Source: JALCSJ01 sp036788835 (GTDB lineage: Bacteria > Bacillota > Negativicutes > Acidaminococcales > Acidaminococcaceae). From it: 6,677 bases of DNA. Below the pieces are notes generated by a model. The model was given only the letters and a program-made list of their open reading frames with translations, had not been told where the DNA came from and ran no database searches. The translations under genes and the position numbers were made by a program. The stretch spans positions 1-6,677 of the forward strand of contig DAIQMR010000055.1 of the NCBI GenBank assembly GCA_036788835.1, read 5' to 3'. Within the stretch, counting starts at the first letter, position 1. Each line of letters opens with the position of its first letter. Below, in pieces: positions 1-5,988 of this stretch.

Positions 1-11
1 TATACCATTTT

Positions 12-32
12 CACAAATTAGCTGAATTTGTG
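12..32. repeat. Short perfect inverted repeat in left-edge spacer
   Basis: CACAAATT (12-19) and AATTTGTG (25-32) form a perfect 8-bp inverted repeat around AGCTG. A second small palindrome, TGGAA-TAT-TTCCA, lies at 98-110. No T-run follows either arm, so an operator is as likely as a hairpin. The rest of 1-121 is AT-rich spacer downstream of the minus-strand lipoprotein gene, and I see no supported gene in it. A TTGACT (42-47) and TATGTT (65-70) pair 17 nt apart points rightwards but has no gene to drive. Confidence 0.3.
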
Positions 33-121
33 TCCACTTGCTTGACTATACTGCATCCTTTTCATATGTTGTATCTTTATATCTGTTTATATAATAGTGG
101 AATATTTCCATCCACGATAAA

Positions 122-164
122 AGGCCGTATGTCCGCCATTTTTGTTTTGGCGTACATACGGCCT
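122..164 (-). terminator. Terminator hairpin after the substrate-binding protein gene; repeat family copy 1
   Basis: AGGCCGTATGTCCGCCA (122-138) pairs with TGGCGTACATACGGCCT (148-164): 17 bp with one C.T mismatch (133/153) and a 9-nt loop. It lies 12 nt past the stop of the minus-strand lipoprotein gene. On the minus strand the stem is followed by TTTTATCG, a short T-run, so Rho-independent termination of that gene is the natural reading. The arms are nearly identical to those at 1971-2020, and the core TGTCCGC recurs at 3389 and 4691, so this is also a copy of a local repeat family. Confidence 0.75.
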
Positions 165-176
165 ATGGTTTGTTAC

Positions 177-1784
177 TTATTCAAAATAGGCATATTTGAA
201 ATCATATTCATTGTTTCCTGTACAAATCACGTCTTTCAATTTAGGATTTTTTGCGCAATAATTTCTGGCAAAAAAATGAGGTGCCAATCCCATATCGTCC
301 ATGAATATTTTTTCTGCCGCATGCATAGCATCCATCCGCTCTTTTTGATTATTGCTATTCTGGGCTTTTTCTACTAGTGCATCATATGCCTGGTTAGAGT
401 ACTTACCATAATTTTGACTGTTGTAACTCAAAAAATAATTCATAAAAGTCATAGGATCGAAATAATCCCCCATCCATCCGGCAATTGCAACTTGATAGTC
501 TCCTGCGATGCGGGTTCCACAAAACACTTTCCACTCTTGATTTCTTAGTTCTACATTTACGCCCAAATTTTTTAACCACATTTCTTGAACAGCTTCCGAG
601 TCTTTTTTGTTATTCACTCCGGTAGTATATTGCAAAGTTATGGGCGGTAAACCTTTTCCACCTGGATAGCCTGCTTCAGCCAATAGTTGTCTTGCTTTTT
701 CCGGATCATATTTAAGCAGAATTCCGCCTTCTTCTCTAAAATCTTTCTTAGTTACAGAATTATAAAATCCCATTGGCACCCATCCGGTAGCAGGTATTGG
801 CACACCATAGTATAATTTTTCCCCCATTGTTTTTCTGTCAATAGCCATAGCAAAAGCTTTACGTATTTTTTTATTGTCAAAGGGAGGCTTTTTATTGTTG
901 AAATCGTAATAACCTGTATATATAGTATCTGTGATGTGGAAAAAGCCTTCTTTCTTCAGTCTCTCCATCTCGGATAAAGGAGGCGAAACAAGCAAATCCA
1001 CTTCTTTATTGTCAAACAAAGCCATAGCTGTTGTGCTATTATCAGACAAAACATAAGTAATACTTGCCAATTTCACAGCATCTTTGTTCCAATAATTTGG
1101 ATTCTTCACAATGACTATTTTGTTATTATGAATCCATTCCTTAAACTTAAATGGTCCATTAGCCACAAAGGTTTTAGGATTTCCTGCCCATTTAGGATTA
1201 CTTTCAACCACCTTTTTGCAAACCGGATGAGTGGAATGATGTGTACATAAGCTTAAAAAATAGGCAGTAGGTTTACAGAGTTCGACTTGCAATGTTTCAT
1301 CATCCAAGGCCTTTATTCCCACCTTATCTGCAGCACCCTTGCCTGTGTTATATGCTTCAGCCCCTTTAACAGGATAAAGCATAAAAGCATAAAGTGAAGC
1401 AACTTCCGGGGCAAGAATACGTTTCCATGCATAAACAAAATCATGAGCAGTTACCGACTCACCATTTGACCATTTGTTTTTCCTAAGGTGAAAAACATAT
1501 TTCATGCCATCTGCTGACACATCCCAGCTTTTTGCAGCACCAGGCTGTGGTTGATTTTTTTCATCCAAAACAGCTAATCCTTCAATCATGTTTTTAAGAT
1601 AGTTGGCAGCATACACACTTGAACACTTATGAGGATCCATACTTTCCGGTTCCGTGCCAAGAACCACGCGTAAAGACTGTTTTTCTACCTTTTTCTCCGG
1701 GCCGCAGCCAAGCAATGCACACCCCGCCAACACAAATGCCACCATGATTAAACAATTAAGTGTAAAACTAGATTTTCCTTTCAT
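177..1784 (-). CDS. Oligopeptide/dipeptide ABC transporter substrate-binding lipoprotein (OppA/SBP_bac_5 family)
   Basis: Extracytoplasmic solute receptor that would capture peptides and pass them to an ABC permease. The 535-residue protein starts with a lipoprotein signal: K2 and K4, a hydrophobic stretch from about residue 11, then two possible lipoboxes, LAGC (Cys22) and LLGC (Cys27). The family pattern is clear: GTEPESMDP (43-51), then YVFHLRKNKWSNG and TAHDFVYAWKR (96-122), later GPFKFKEW and RKAFAMAIDR. Its length is normal for OppA proteins. I chose the ATG at 1784 because AAAGGAGGG precedes it and the signal peptide begins there; a longer in-frame start at 1859 would add 25 residues before the signal. 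No permease or ATPase gene is adjacent, so it is an orphan receptor within this window. The ligand cannot be told from sequence. Confidence 0.93.
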   Translation of the reverse strand: MKGKSSFTLNCLIMVAFVLAGCALLGCGPEKKVEKQSLRVVLGTEPESMDPHKCSSVYAANYLKNMIEGLAVLDEKNQPQPGAAKSWDVSADGMKYVFHLRKNKWSNGESVTAHDFVYAWKRILAPEVASLYAFMLYPVKGAEAYNTGKGAADKVGIKALDDETLQVELCKPTAYFLSLCTHHSTHPVCKKVVESNPKWAGNPKTFVANGPFKFKEWIHNNKIVIVKNPNYWNKDAVKLASITYVLSDNSTTAMALFDNKEVDLLVSPPLSEMERLKKEGFFHITDTIYTGYYDFNNKKPPFDNKKIRKAFAMAIDRKTMGEKLYYGVPIPATGWVPMGFYNSVTKKDFREEGGILLKYDPEKARQLLAEAGYPGGKGLPPITLQYTTGVNNKKDSEAVQEMWLKNLGVNVELRNQEWKVFCGTRIAGDYQVAIAGWMGDYFDPMTFMNYFLSYNSQNYGKYSNQAYDALVEKAQNSNNQKERMDAMHAAEKIFMDDMGLAPHFFARNYCAKNPKLKDVICTGNNEYDFKYAYFE

Positions 1785-1788
1785 GATA

Positions 1789-1797
1789 CCCTCCTTT
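1789..1797 (-). promoter_or_regulatory. Ribosome binding site deciding the lipoprotein start
   Basis: On the minus strand AAAGGAGGG lies 4 nt before the ATG at 1784. This is much better than anything before the longer in-frame ATG at 1859, and it supports the shorter start. Confidence 0.85.
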
Positions 1798-1893
1798 GCT
1801 TGGATGAAACTTTTCCTGTTTATACCGCTAAAGTTTGTCGAACAATTTTCACACCACACATTTTTCCACCATACATTTATTTAGGATGTGAAT

Positions 1894-1923
1894 ATTATGT
1901 TGAGGGGAAAAATGTTTTGTTAA
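1894..1923 (-). promoter_or_regulatory. Candidate sigma-A promoter for the lipoprotein gene
   Basis: On the minus strand TTAACA (1923-1918) and CATAAT (1899-1894) are separated by 18 nt. The predicted start near 1887 would give a leader of about 100 nt. The spacer 1785-2033 holds no other supported gene. An alternative -10, TATAAA near 1818-1823, lacks a good -35, so the choice is uncertain. Confidence 0.35.
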
Positions 1924-1965
1924 GGAGATACTGTTTTCCTATTCTATAATGAAAAGTTTTCGCAC

Positions 1966-2025
1966 AAAAACATAGGCCGTGTGTCCGCCATTTTTTGTTT
2001 TGGCGTACATACGGCCTATGTTTTT
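1966..2025 (-). terminator. Strong hairpin terminator after the ATPase gene; repeat family copy 2
   Basis: The arms 1971-1990 (CATAGGCCGTGTGTCCGCCA) and 2001-2020 (TGGCGTACATACGGCCTATG) pair across a 10-nt loop, with one G.T wobble (1981/2010) and one C.T mismatch (1985/2006). AAAAA (1966-1970) and TTTTT (2021-2025) flank them, extending the stem and giving a U-run in either direction. It begins 8 nt past the ATPase stop. On the minus strand it would end the ATPase message before the lipoprotein promoter. It shares the C.T mismatch position with the copy at 122-164. Confidence 0.85.
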
Positions 2026-2033
2026 AAAATTAA

Positions 2034-3257
2034 TTACAATAACCATACAGGGACAATATAATTACTTTCATTAATCGCCAGTAATTTCGGACGCATACAA
2101 ATAATTGCCCCATTGCCCCGTGGAATTCTTCCCTTATCCAGGACAGAAAACACTTTCAGCAGCTCGTTGCTAGGATTAGCTGACCGCTTTATTTCTAGGG
2201 TAGACAGTTTTCCATTAGCCTCCATAATCAAGTCAATTTCTTTATTATCCTTATCCCGGTAATACCACAGCAGGCATTCTTTTCCTGTGTTATGGTATCC
2301 TTTTATGATTTCTGCCACAACATAATTTTCCAAAACCGCACCATTTATGGCACCGTTTTGCAATATTTCTGCAGTTGCGTACTTAGTTAAATATGCAACC
2401 AATCCCGTATCAAAAAAATATAATTTAGGCGTCTTGATGGTTCTCTTTAGCAAATTATTGTAATATGGACGTAGATAAAAAATAATGTCCGACTTCTCTA
2501 GCACCTGTAACCATCTTTTGGCTGTTGTGTCTGCTATAAGTGCATCTTGCGCAATATCGTGTATATTTAACATTTGTCCAACCCGACAAGCTGCGGCACG
2601 AATAAAATCTTGAAATTGCAGTTTATCCACTCCTTCAATTAATTCACTAACATCTCTATCTATATAGGTTTGAAGATAGCTGGAATAGAAAATATCCCTA
2701 TTCGAAAATTTTCCACTCACCAATCCCGGCAATGAACCTTCCCATATACGTTGATAAATTCCCGGCATAAGAGTACTTTTTCTTCTCCCTATGCGTTTTT
2801 TCAATTCTTTATCTTCCACTGTAAATGGTTCCGTTTCACCTTTGCCATAAACTTCCTGTTGTGATAAAGACGGCAGGTGTAAAACAGCTATCCTTCCGGC
2901 CAAAGATTCCTTCGCAAGTTCCATCATACGAAAACTCTGAGAACCTGTGAGCCAAAAAGACCCAGGCTCAGCTCCATTGTCTATAGCAATTTTAATATAA
3001 GGAAATAATTCAGGAGCGTACTGTGCCTCGTCAATAAGAATAGGTAAACTATGGCTTTGTAAAAAGGTTGCCGGTTCCGTACTAGCTGTTTTTCTCTCTT
3101 CTAAATCGTCCAAGCTAACATATTCACGGTTTTCTCCCATCATGTTACGTAATAAAGTTGTTTTACCCACCTGTCTAGGTCCGGTAAGAAGGATACATGA
3201 ATACTCTTTAGTTACATTTTTAATTGTCTTTTCCATATCTCTTTTTATATATTTCAT
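2034..3257 (-). CDS. AAA-family ATPase with DUF4143 domain
   Basis: A 407-residue protein of the AAA_14/DUF4143 ATPase group, widespread in anaerobes and of unknown cellular role. Walker A is GPRQVGKTT (26-34), Walker B is ILIDEAQ (73-79), a sensor-like FWLTGSQ lies at 101-107 and LAGR at 119-122. The DUF4143 part follows: YLQTYIDRDVSELI (194-207), a winged-helix-like stretch ending TAKRWLQVLEKSDIIF (245-260), and KLYFFDTGL (278-286). The C-terminal segment has E316, EID (340-342) and LEIK (354-357), the order of a PD-(D/E)xK nuclease-like core. The start at 3257 is supported by GGAGG 8 nt upstream. It is a single-gene unit with its own promoter and terminator. Genes of this family are often patchily distributed, which suggests accessory or mobile status, but no mobility gene is seen here. 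Confidence 0.93.
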   Translation of the reverse strand: MKYIKRDMEKTIKNVTKEYSCILLTGPRQVGKTTLLRNMMGENREYVSLDDLEERKTASTEPATFLQSHSLPILIDEAQYAPELFPYIKIAIDNGAEPGSFWLTGSQSFRMMELAKESLAGRIAVLHLPSLSQQEVYGKGETEPFTVEDKELKKRIGRRKSTLMPGIYQRIWEGSLPGLVSGKFSNRDIFYSSYLQTYIDRDVSELIEGVDKLQFQDFIRAAACRVGQMLNIHDIAQDALIADTTAKRWLQVLEKSDIIFYLRPYYNNLLKRTIKTPKLYFFDTGLVAYLTKYATAEILQNGAINGAVLENYVVAEIIKGYHNTGKECLLWYYRDKDNKEIDLIMEANGKLSTLEIKRSANPSNELLKVFSVLDKGRIPRGNGAIICMRPKLLAINESNYIVPVWLL

Positions 3258-3292
3258 ATTTTCATCCTCCGACTAATCAACTTTCTAATGCT

Positions 3293-3321
3293 ATTTTAGT
3301 CGAACATTTCATTTCTGTCAA
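3293..3321 (-). promoter_or_regulatory. Sigma-A promoter of the ATPase gene
   Basis: On the minus strand a perfect TTGACA (3321-3316) and TAAAAT (3298-3293) are exactly 17 nt apart. The start would fall near 3286, giving a leader of about 29 nt that contains the GGAGG (3270-3266) before the ATG at 3257. The sequence TGTTCGAC just before the -10 also occurs upstream of the lipoprotein gene (near 1828-1835). Confidence 0.75.
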
Positions 3322-3335
3322 TTACCTGTTATTAC

Positions 3336-3376
3336 AAAAACCGTGTGACAAAACAGGGTCGCCCCTGCTGTCACAC
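3336..3376 (-). terminator. Terminator-like hairpin just upstream of the ATPase promoter
   Basis: GTGTGACA (3343-3350) pairs with TGTCACAC (3369-3376), and the inner CAGGG (3354-3358) pairs with CCCTG (3363-3367) across TCGC, with a 3-versus-1 internal bulge. On the minus strand the stem is followed by GG and TTTTT (3340-3336). It lies upstream of the ATPase promoter, so it cannot end that message; it would stop leftward transcripts arising from the divergent region. A protein-binding palindrome is the alternative. Confidence 0.55.
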
Positions 3377-3388
3377 TTGTATTATAGA

Positions 3389-3425
3389 TCGTATGTCCGC
3401 CAAATTGTAAATGGCTGACATACGA
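3389..3425. repeat. Palindromic repeat family copy 3, overlapping a promoter
   Basis: TCGTATGTCCGCCA (3389-3402) pairs with TGGCTGACATACGA (3412-3425): 14 bp with one C.T mismatch (3398/3416) and a 9-nt loop. It shares the 5' arm core TATGTCCGCCA with the copies near 122 and 4691. Unlike them it has no T-run on either side and no gene end nearby. Its 3' arm contains the CTGACA that serves as -35 for the peptidase gene. Confidence 0.75.
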
Positions 3426-3443
3426 CTCCTAATTTGGTATAAT
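3415..3443 (+). promoter_or_regulatory. Sigma-A promoter of the M20 peptidase gene
   Basis: CTGACA (3415-3420) and a perfect TATAAT (3438-3443) are 17 nt apart. The start would fall near 3450, giving a leader of about 73 nt. The -35 box is inside the right arm of the palindromic repeat at 3389-3425. On the other strand a TTTACA (3411-3406) and TATAAT (3386-3381) pair is also present with a long 19-nt spacer; it is weaker and not called. Confidence 0.75.
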
Positions 3444-3478
3444 ATGAAACATAGGATAGCTACTTATAGTAAAAAAGC

Positions 3479-3494
3479 AGTGTCAAATGACACT
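3479..3494. promoter_or_regulatory. Perfect 16-bp inverted repeat, candidate operator
   Basis: AGTGTCA-AA-TGACACT is a perfect 7-bp inverted repeat with a 2-nt spacer. The 2-nt gap is too short for a normal hairpin loop, so a dimeric DNA-binding protein site is the likelier reading. It lies about 30-45 nt past the predicted start of the peptidase message and before its ribosome binding site, a place suited to repression by roadblock. The regulator is unknown and not encoded in the window. Confidence 0.5.
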
Positions 3495-3510
3495 ACCCAC
3501 AAAATCAGAG

Positions 3511-3516
3511 AGGTGG
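3511..3516 (+). promoter_or_regulatory. Ribosome binding site deciding the peptidase start
   Basis: AGGTGG, within AGAGAGGTGG, lies 6 nt before the ATG at 3523. The upstream in-frame ATG at 3487 lies inside the 16-bp inverted repeat and has no Shine-Dalgarno sequence, so 3523 is preferred. Confidence 0.8.
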
Positions 3517-3522
3517 AAAACT

Positions 3523-4647
3523 ATGAAGTTTAATGTACAGAACTATTTGCAAGAACTGGAAGAATTGGTTAACACAGAATCACACAGCAGCTTGCCTAAC
3601 GGTGCCAAAAAGGTAGCAGAATATCTTAATACCAGACTGCAAAAGCTTGGCTGGCATACAGAATTCATTGATATTGGAGATCCGGCCGGTCCCTGTCTGA
3701 AAGCTACTAACAACTTATCAGGCCACTATAACGTTCTGCTGGCTGGTCATATGGACACAGTTTTTCCTGCGGGCACTGTGGCTAAACGCCCCTTCTCTAT
3801 TGATGGAGATCATTTTAAGGGTCCCGGTTCTGCTGACATGAAAGCAGGAGATTTATTTATGTATCATCTGGCAGAGGAACTCACCGCTGAAAAAACCTTA
3901 GATAAAGGCAATATTTGCCTGCTCTTTAACCCTGATGAAGAAATCGGTTCTATCTATTCCCGCCCCATTATTGAACAGGAAGCAAAAAAAGCCGATTGTG
4001 TCCTAATCATGGAATCTGCCAGAGCAAACGGAGACTTAGTAAACGAACGCAAAGGCATTGCTAAATATGTGGTTAATTTCAAGGGTATTGCCGCTCATGC
4101 CGGTGTTAACCCTGAAGACGGTGCCAGTGCCATTAATGAATTTATTGCCTGGGGTAAGGAAATTATTGCCCTAAATAAACCGGAAGTGGGCACTACTGTT
4201 AATATCGGTTTAGTATCCGGCGGTACTGGAGCCAACGTAGTAGCAGAAGAAGCACGTTGTGTCATAGATGTACGTGTAAAGTCCGTAGAAGAAGCGGATC
4301 GTGTGGATAAGAAAATGCGGGAATTAGAACAACATCCCTTTGATAAACGTGTTAAAGCTCAAGTAGAAGGGGGCTTAAATCGTCCACCTTTGAATCCCAG
4401 TCCCAAATCTTTAGAATTATGCGCTCTTGTCAGTAAGAAGGCTCAAGAGCTAAATATGGCTCCCAAATGGGTGGCAACCGGGGGTGGCAGTGATGGAAAC
4501 TTTACCGGTGCTTTAGGAATCCCTACCATCGATGGCATGGGTCCTGTGGGCGGCGGTGGACACTCCGATCGTGAATATGGCCTCATCAGCAGCATTGAGC
4601 CACGCTTTAAACTGCTCTTGGCCGTAGTAAAAGAACTTTTGCAATAA
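3523..4647 (+). CDS. M20 family zinc metallopeptidase (carboxypeptidase G2-like)
   Basis: A 374-residue cytoplasmic di-zinc hydrolase of the M20 family, which removes C-terminal amino acids from peptides or deacylates N-acyl amino acids; no signal peptide is seen. The ligand set is complete: GHMDT (His76, Asp78), SADMK (Asp105, bridging), NPDEE (catalytic Glu139, ligand Glu140), MES (Glu164) and GGHSD (His347). Spacing between His76, Asp105, Glu139/140 and Glu164 matches what I recall for carboxypeptidase G2 (112, 141, 175/176, 200). AHAGVNPEDGASA (191-203) is in the lid/dimerisation domain, which covers about 180-290. GGGSDGNF (320-327) is also typical. The gene stands alone on the plus strand, between its own promoter and terminators. 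The exact substrate is not determinable; glutamate carboxypeptidase or acyl-amino-acid deacylase are both possible. Confidence 0.93.
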   Translation: MKFNVQNYLQELEELVNTESHSSLPNGAKKVAEYLNTRLQKLGWHTEFIDIGDPAGPCLKATNNLSGHYNVLLAGHMDTVFPAGTVAKRPFSIDGDHFKGPGSADMKAGDLFMYHLAEELTAEKTLDKGNICLLFNPDEEIGSIYSRPIIEQEAKKADCVLIMESARANGDLVNERKGIAKYVVNFKGIAAHAGVNPEDGASAINEFIAWGKEIIALNKPEVGTTVNIGLVSGGTGANVVAEEARCVIDVRVKSVEEADRVDKKMRELEQHPFDKRVKAQVEGGLNRPPLNPSPKSLELCALVSKKAQELNMAPKWVATGGGSDGNFTGALGIPTIDGMGPVGGGGHSDREYGLISSIEPRFKLLLAVVKELLQ

Positions 4648-4651
4648 TAAG

Positions 4652-4678
4652 AAAATATCAGCAAACAGATATTTTTTT
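4652..4678 (+). terminator. AT-rich terminator after the peptidase gene
   Basis: AAAATATC (4652-4659) pairs with GATATTTT (4668-4675) across an 8-nt loop, and T continues to 4678. It lies 4 nt past the peptidase stop. The stem is weak in G/C, so it may act together with the stronger hairpin at 4691-4754. Confidence 0.6.
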
Positions 4679-4690
4679 ATGATTTTTTGC

Positions 4691-4754
4691 TTTAAAATAT
4701 GGGTCATATGTCCGCTAAACTAAAGAATAGCAGACATGTGACCCATATTTTAAA
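4691..4754. terminator. Long bidirectional terminator hairpin between convergent units; repeat family copy 4
   Basis: The arms 4691-4717 and 4728-4754 pair over 27 bp around a 10-nt loop, with one T.G wobble (4707/4738) and one C.A mismatch (4713/4732). The stem ends in AAAATATGGGTCA on one side and TGACCCATATTTT on the other, giving a U-run in both directions, as expected between convergent genes (the peptidase on plus, the radical SAM cassette on minus). The core TATGTCCGCTA matches the other repeat copies, but the outer stem differs. The spacer 4755-4880 to its right has no supported gene. Confidence 0.8.
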
Positions 4755-4880
4755 AAAACATTTGAAATTTTAGTGTTAGAAAATAGATAACTGTTTGAGT
4801 TCTTCTAACGTGTTACATTCTTCTCATGAACAATTTTGCACTACAGAACGATTTGATTTTCAATGTAATATGGAATTGAA

Positions 4881-5009
4881 TCAAGAACTGCAATGGCATG
4901 CAGAAGACATTACCTGACTCTTACGATCACACGGCTTAATTACAGTAATAGTAGGAGAAAGTAATTTTTTGTTATTCTGTTTCTTTTTGTTGTCCTGTTG
5001 TTTACTCAT
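4881..5009 (-). CDS. 42-residue Cys-containing peptide, candidate radical SAM-modified RiPP precursor
   Basis: A short gene, last in the minus-strand radical SAM cassette and 85 nt after the enzyme's stop. The peptide begins MSKQQDNKKKQNNKK, a polar, basic stretch typical of a leader. LLSPTITVIKPC follows (16-27), and it ends SSACHCSS (35-42). Cys is at 27, 38 and 40, with many Ser/Thr, and there is no hydrophobic signal or membrane segment. The start is firm: AAAAGGAGGTG lies 6 nt upstream, the best ribosome binding site in the window, fitting a precursor needed in excess over its enzyme. The Cys-rich C-terminus would be the core, perhaps receiving thioether (sactipeptide or ranthipeptide-like) or other carbon-centred crosslinks; this is inferred from the neighbouring enzyme. 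No transporter or protease gene is in view. I do not recognise the family; it could instead be an unrelated small protein. Confidence 0.72.
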   Translation of the reverse strand: MSKQQDNKKKQNNKKLLSPTITVIKPCDRKSQVMSSACHCSS

Positions 5010-5015
5010 GAGTTT

Positions 5016-5026
5016 CACCTCCTTTT
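5016..5026 (-). promoter_or_regulatory. Near-perfect ribosome binding site of the small peptide gene
   Basis: On the minus strand AAAAGGAGGTG lies 6 nt before the ATG at 5009. It is the main evidence that the 42-codon frame is translated, and it is stronger than the AGGTAGG before the radical SAM gene. Confidence 0.85.
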
Positions 5027-5032
5027 GACATT

Positions 5033-5054
5033 GGGGAATAACCCCTATTTTATA
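5033..5054 (-). promoter_or_regulatory. Small G/C stem and possible -10 ahead of the peptide gene
   Basis: GGGG (5033-5036) and CCCC (5042-5045) can form a 4-bp stem around AATAA, the only G/C-rich patch in the spacer. On the minus strand TATAAA (5054-5049) precedes it and could be a -10 box, but no recognisable -35 lies 16-18 nt upstream. A second stem, ATAGTTAT (5073-5080) with ATAACTAT (5091-5098), overlaps the radical SAM stop and has no T-run, so readthrough from the enzyme gene is possible. Together these could set a higher peptide level by processing or a second start. Confidence 0.3.
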
Positions 5055-5094
5055 CTACTCCTTCATTATCTTATAGTTATATATAAAATCATAA

Positions 5095-5988
5095 CTATTG
5101 AGATTTATTATTTACTATTATTTCCTCCATATTAATCAATTGATTGTCATCAAAATCAGAAATATTATATAACAATTCTTTTTTAATATTTTCATTTGAC
5201 TTGACAATATACTCATTATTTAACTTTCTCAAAGGCACTGCAATTTTATCAGAAAACACATAAGCCATTGATGACACAAGGTCAACAAAAAGTGGAAATT
5301 TGTATAAAGGAGAATTGACAACATCTATAATTTGCTGCTTATAAAACAAATTATCTTTTACAAAGATGCCATAATAAAATTGTTCCAAAACCTCTTTCTT
5401 AAACTGACGAATAATCGGAAAAGATTCAGCATTTAATCCTATCCCATTTACTAATGCATTTCCTGTATTCAGTACAGCCTCCAAAGAAATAGACTTTATA
5501 CATAGTGAGTATTTTTTATAAATGGGTAAAAGAGAAGATAAAGATGACACATTAATAGCATTTACAGTGGTTTGTATATGAACAGACTTATTATGTCTTT
5601 GAAGTCGGTCTAATGTATTCAATGTCCGTTCAAAAGCAATATTATTATTTCTTATCAGCTCATGTTCATTACGACTACCATCTAAACTAATCCAATAGTG
5701 TTCACATACAGGAAGAATACTATCTGGTAAATAAAAACCATTTGTAAAAATTGATACCTGATTAAAAAAAGATTTTGCTTTCTTTATATAATTGCACAAT
5801 ACCGGGTTTAGTGTGCATTCTCCTCCAGTAAAATTAACATCATTTATCCCGAGCGACAAAAGATTATTTGATATGTCTTCCCAGTCTTTCCTTATAAAAT
5901 TGCAAAAGCTCTTGTTAGTTTCACGTTTCATATAACAATGTTTGCACTGCAAGTTACATACATGACTTATAATAATATTAGCTATCAT
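5095..5988 (-). CDS. Radical SAM enzyme, likely peptide maturase without its own SPASM cluster domain
   Basis: A 297-residue radical SAM protein. The 4Fe-4S motif CNLQCKHC (Cys11, 15, 18) sits at the very N-terminus, followed by FTGGE (53-57, SAM binding), ISLDGSRNEHELIR (100-113), TTVNAINV (140-147) and AVLNTGNAL (171-179). This is the pattern of peptide-modifying enzymes of the SPASM group. There is no Cys after residue 163, so the auxiliary clusters of a SPASM domain cannot be bound in cis; a stretch near 242-270 (VFSDKIAVPL and following) looks like a Cys-less remnant of it. There is also no N-terminal peptide-binding (RRE) extension. The start overlaps the upstream gene's stop as ATGA, with AGGTAGG upstream, implying translational coupling and joint function with the SPASM-like partner. 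The probable substrate is the 42-residue peptide downstream. The type of crosslink cannot be predicted. Confidence 0.92.
   Translation of the reverse strand: MIANIIISHVCNLQCKHCYMKRETNKSFCNFIRKDWEDISNNLLSLGINDVNFTGGECTLNPVLCNYIKKAKSFFNQVSIFTNGFYLPDSILPVCEHYWISLDGSRNEHELIRNNNIAFERTLNTLDRLQRHNKSVHIQTTVNAINVSSLSSLLPIYKKYSLCIKSISLEAVLNTGNALVNGIGLNAESFPIIRQFKKEVLEQFYYGIFVKDNLFYKQQIIDVVNSPLYKFPLFVDLVSSMAYVFSDKIAVPLRKLNNEYIVKSNENIKKELLYNISDFDDNQLINMEEIIVNNKSQ

Noticed and set aside
63..65. Short minus-strand frame beginning with ATG at 65
   Set aside because: Only 15 codons, no ribosome binding site, and nothing recognisable.
30..377. Plus-strand 115-codon frame starting with GTG
   Set aside because: Mostly antisense to the lipoprotein gene, has no ribosome binding site, runs through the terminator hairpin, and its Ile/Phe/Leu-rich composition is that of a shadow frame.
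1785..1859. N-terminal extension of the lipoprotein from an ATG at 1859
   Set aside because: It would place 25 residues before a clear lipoprotein signal; the ATG at 1784 has AAAGGAGGG.
3343..3376. Attenuator in the ATPase leader
   Set aside because: The TTGACA/TAAAAT promoter lies downstream of the hairpin, so the hairpin would not be in the main message.
3487..3522. Earlier ATG for the peptidase at 3487
   Set aside because: No ribosome binding site and located inside the 16-bp inverted repeat; the ATG at 3523 has AGGTGG.
4443..4707. Two minus-strand frames over the end of the peptidase gene
   Set aside because: Antisense shadows of the conserved GGGSDGNF...GGHSD region; no ribosome binding sites.
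122..4754. CRISPR array or integron attC sites to explain the repeated hairpins
   Set aside because: Copies are far apart with genes between and no regular spacers; no GTTRRRY/RYYYAAC boxes and no integrase gene.
4780..4920. Plus-strand open stretch ending TGA at 4918-4920, with plausible-looking residues such as TERFDFQCNMELNQ
   Set aside because: No ATG before the open part that has a ribosome binding site, a stop at 4777-4779, and it overlaps the well-supported minus-strand peptide gene. It might be a decayed gene end, but I cannot support it.
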